Positions 21,498-23,539 of a stretch of 23,539 nucleotides of DNA are shown here, piece by piece. Where the stretch lies: the NCBI GenBank assembly GCA_023135995.1, contig JAGLRY010000178.1, forward strand, positions 1 through 23,539, read 5' to 3'. The stretch comes from Candidatus Aminicenantota bacterium (GTDB lineage: Bacteria > Acidobacteriota > Aminicenantia > Aminicenantales > Aminicenantaceae). Positions within the stretch are counted from its first letter, which is position 1, and each line of letters begins with the position of its first letter. The notes under the pieces were generated by a model. The model saw only the letters and a list, made by a program, of their open reading frames with translations. It was not told the DNA's origin and did not search any database. The position numbers and the translations under genes are program-made.

Positions 21498-22192
21498 CGC
21501 ATTCTTCCACTGGCATTAATGAATTCAAGAATGAAATCCTCCATGGTTGAGATCAGTACTTTCAGCTTATTGAGTAATAAATTATAGAATATAACCGCTG
21601 GAATGGCTGCAAAAAGGCCCAGGGCTGTGGCGATTAAAGCCTCGGCGATTCCGGGCGCTACCGTGGCCAGATTCGCATTCCCAACCCTGCCAATCTCCAT
21701 AAAAGAATCCATAATACCCCAGACCGTTCCAAACAAACCGATAAAGGGAGTCACTGTAGCTGTGGTGGCCAGAAACCCATTCAATCGTTCCAATTGGGTA
21801 ATTTCGGTACTGGAGGCCATGACCAGTGACCGCTCGATACTCTCCGGATCCAAATCTGATGAGGCGTATTGGGGGCCCATCTGCAGGGACATTTCCCGGT
21901 AACCCAGCTTGAACATCCGGGCCAGGGCATTGTTCTTCACCAGAGAGGCGTATTTATTGATTTCTGAGAAATTTTTCGATTTCCTGAAATAATCGAGAAA
22001 TTTTCGGAACTCTTTTCGGGTCCTGGCATATTCAAATACCTTGAATATGATAATGGCCCAGGAAATAACCGAAAACAACAGAAGCAACAGCAATACGAAT
22101 TTGACCACTGGAGATGCGGTTGAAATGAGAAAGAAAATACTGTCACTTGATTTCAAAGAAGCTGGAATAACAGCAAACAATAGACTTTTCAT
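21494..22192 (-). CDS. tolQ: Proton channel subunit TolQ/ExbB
   Basis: A 232-residue inner membrane protein with three membrane helices: one near the N terminus (about 30-52) and two in the C-terminal half, in the conserved ATVTPFIGLFGTVWGIMDSF and GIAEALIATALGLFAAIPAVIFYN segments that line the proton path. The cytoplasmic loop between helices 1 and 2 is of normal size. I chose the ATG at 22192, preceded by GGTGAT; a TTG at 22201 three codons earlier is possible. It is the first gene of the tolQ-tolR-tonB/tolA-tolB set, whose members overlap or nearly touch. Its spacer (22202-22295) shows only a weak promoter-like TTGCAT/TACATT. Confidence 0.93.
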   Translation of the reverse strand: MKSLLFAVIPASLKSSDSIFFLISTASPVVKFVLLLLLLFSVISWAIIIFKVFEYARTRKEFRKFLDYFRKSKNFSEINKYASLVKNNALARMFKLGYREMSLQMGPQYASSDLDPESIERSLVMASSTEITQLERLNGFLATTATVTPFIGLFGTVWGIMDSFMEIGRVGNANLATVAPGIAEALIATALGLFAAIPAVIFYNLLLNKLKVLISTMEDFILEFINASGRMR

Positions 22193-22295
22193 ATCACCCA
22201 ATGTATCACAAACCTATTTGTAATGCAACCGAATCCCAAGAGGATTTCCTGCAGGCATTCCAGCCCTATGACCTTAGGAGCTGACTCTGTGGAGG

Positions 22296-23539
22296 CTATT
22301 GTTCTTTGGCGGGTGTACTTTCCAGCTTCTGTTTCAATTCTTTACAGACTTTTTGAATAAACGACTGTTCTCTATCCAAATTCAGTGAAGCTTCCAGAGC
22401 CTTAATGGCTTCCTCTAAATTTTTCAGGTTGGCCAGGGTAAATCCCAGAAGGTTCAGAACCCGGATATCACTGTTATATATCTTATTGGCTTTCAACAAT
22501 TCATCCAGGGCTGTATTGTAGTCCTTCATTCCGTACAGGGCGGTCCCCTTGATCAGGTAATAATCGAATTTCAGTTCTTTAGCACTCTTTATCTTTTCAA
22601 CTTCCACCAGTACCTGGTTGTATTTCTTCATTCTATTCAAAACGTTCAACAGGGCCACATGCCCCTTGCTAAAATCGGGGCGGTTATTGACACACCTTTC
22701 ATAAAACTTCCCGGCCTGGGAAAAATTGCCCACATTTTCATACTGGTTTCCCATGATAAAATACATAAAATAGGGATTGTCCAGACGGGAGCGCTTAAAG
22801 GTTTCCATGGGGTAGCCGACAGATTTTAGCGGCGAAACCGAAAAATTATTTCCCTGTTTGTCGATCAAGATTCCCAGCTTGTCCAGCAGCCTGACTTCAA
22901 ATTCATAATAATCCGGGGCCAATCCATTTTCGGACAGCTGATGTAAGATATTCAAGTTTTTATCGTATTCAAAATCACTGAGTTTTATCTGGTATTTTTT
23001 ATTGAACTTGATTCGCTCGTTTAATCCCTTCAAGTGGATTTCAACTTTTCCGTTCTGCCACAACTCTCTGCCTAAATTGTAAACTCCGACCCAGAGATAC
23101 GGCCGCGCTCTCACCCGGAAAGTCTTATCCGTGTCCACAAAGAGTTTGTTGTTTCGAAGCCGGTAGGGATAGAAAAAATTGTCTGCCCGCTCCTCAATTT
23201 TATGACCCAGAACCGGTGTGGACAGCATGGCCATTGACCCTTCCGGCCTGCTTTCTATATCCATGTCGAAGTAAGTAAATTCTTTTCCCACCGTATTTTT
23301 CAGAAAAACCATCAGCTTGTAATTGCCGGGAAGCACGGGAAATGAATCATGAACCACAACCCCATTACCTCTCAGGGTTTTTACATTGTCCGGATCAAAA
23401 TAAAAATTAAAATTCTTGGTATACTGGTGAATAAAATCTTCACCTTTTTTCAAGCTGACGGATAATTCCAGGTTAAAATAGTACTGCTCTTTGTCCTGGC
23501 TGTAACCCACCGATAACTGTTTGGGTTTGACCGAAATAT
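22296..23539 (-). CDS. TPR-repeat protein, 5' end beyond the window (GWxTD-like C-terminal part)
   Basis: The frame is open to the right edge, so the protein is N-terminally incomplete here; at least 413 residues are visible. The visible N-terminal part is beta-rich (for example VLPGNYKLMVFLKN and FRVRARPYLWVGVYNLG), and the C-terminal 170 residues form about four TPR units (GNQYENVGNFSQAGKFYERC, ALYGMKDYNTALDELLKANK, LGFTLANLKNLEEAIKALEA). This layout resembles the rear half of GWxTD-domain proteins common in Acidobacteriota and Aminicenantes, but the GWxTD motif itself would lie outside the window. The apparent GTG at 23510 is more likely an internal valine codon. The role is unknown; it lies just upstream of tolQ on the same strand. 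Confidence 0.75.
   Translation of the reverse strand, partial: ISVKPKQLSVGYSQDKEQYYFNLELSVSLKKGEDFIHQYTKNFNFYFDPDNVKTLRGNGVVVHDSFPVLPGNYKLMVFLKNTVGKEFTYFDMDIESRPEGSMAMLSTPVLGHKIEERADNFFYPYRLRNNKLFVDTDKTFRVRARPYLWVGVYNLGRELWQNGKVEIHLKGLNERIKFNKKYQIKLSDFEYDKNLNILHQLSENGLAPDYYEFEVRLLDKLGILIDKQGNNFSVSPLKSVGYPMETFKRSRLDNPYFMYFIMGNQYENVGNFSQAGKFYERCVNNRPDFSKGHVALLNVLNRMKKYNQVLVEVEKIKSAKELKFDYYLIKGTALYGMKDYNTALDELLKANKIYNSDIRVLNLLGFTLANLKNLEEAIKALEASLNLDREQSFIQKVCKELKQKLESTPAKEQ

Noticed and set aside
1..23539. CRISPR array, tRNA, rRNA or insertion sequence
   Set aside because: No regularly spaced repeats, cloverleaf, rRNA-like stretch or transposase frame was found.

Overview
The window reads as a chromosomal segment of a Gram-negative (diderm) bacterium with moderate GC. 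Evidence for an outer membrane is a lipopolysaccharide export locus (lptC/A-lptB) and a Tol-Pal locus. The tandem order recJ, lptCA, lptB, rpoN, hpf, ptsN, hprK, rapZ, EIIA-Man, ptsH, ptsI, and the TPR protein at the right edge that resembles the C-terminal part of GWxTD-type proteins, point to a deep-branching diderm such as Acidobacteriota/Aminicenantes or a relative. This placement is an inference from gene content only.

Layout. (1) 13-246 (+): a small Cys/His-rich protein followed by a strong hairpin terminator. (2) 423-924 (-): two tandem AlpA/excisionase-like helix-turn-helix genes, the second broken by an in-frame TAA. (3) 1027-4844 (-): ftsY-ribD-ribE-ribBA, tightly coupled and apparently transcribed from a near-consensus promoter that overlaps the ftsY start, so the message is predicted to be almost leaderless. 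(4) 5028-15968 (+): an 11-kb co-directional run: recJ, an LptC-LptA-like fusion, lptB, rpoN (sigma-54), hpf (long form), ptsN, a kinase-domain-only hprK, rapZ, a possible 35-codon ORF, a mannose-type EIIA, ptsH and ptsI. No EIIB or EIIC permease is present, so this is a regulatory phosphorelay. (5) 16087-23539 (-): a ManC-type cupin, ssb, cpoB (ybgF), pal, a 241-bp nested-palindrome element, tolB, a TonB/TolA-like protein, tolR, tolQ, and a TPR protein cut by the window edge.

How the genes work together. Riboflavin synthesis (RibD, RibE, RibBA) is coupled to the SRP receptor gene ftsY; ribH, the missing step of the pathway, is not in the window. The plus-strand run joins LPS export with sigma-54, ribosome hibernation and a PTS relay in which EI and HPr can pass phosphate to two EIIA proteins and HPr Ser46 can be modified by HprK. 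RapZ is, in other bacteria, an envelope amino-sugar regulator. The minus-strand run builds the Tol-Pal envelope-constriction machine, with ssb attached to its 3' end.

The items most worth a second look are the nested palindromic element at 18665-18905 between tolB and pal, the predicted leaderless ftsY message, the stop-interrupted AlpA-like gene, the short HprK lacking a conserved His, the single-chain LptC-LptA bridge, and the small ORF/hairpin segment in front of the EIIA-Man gene.
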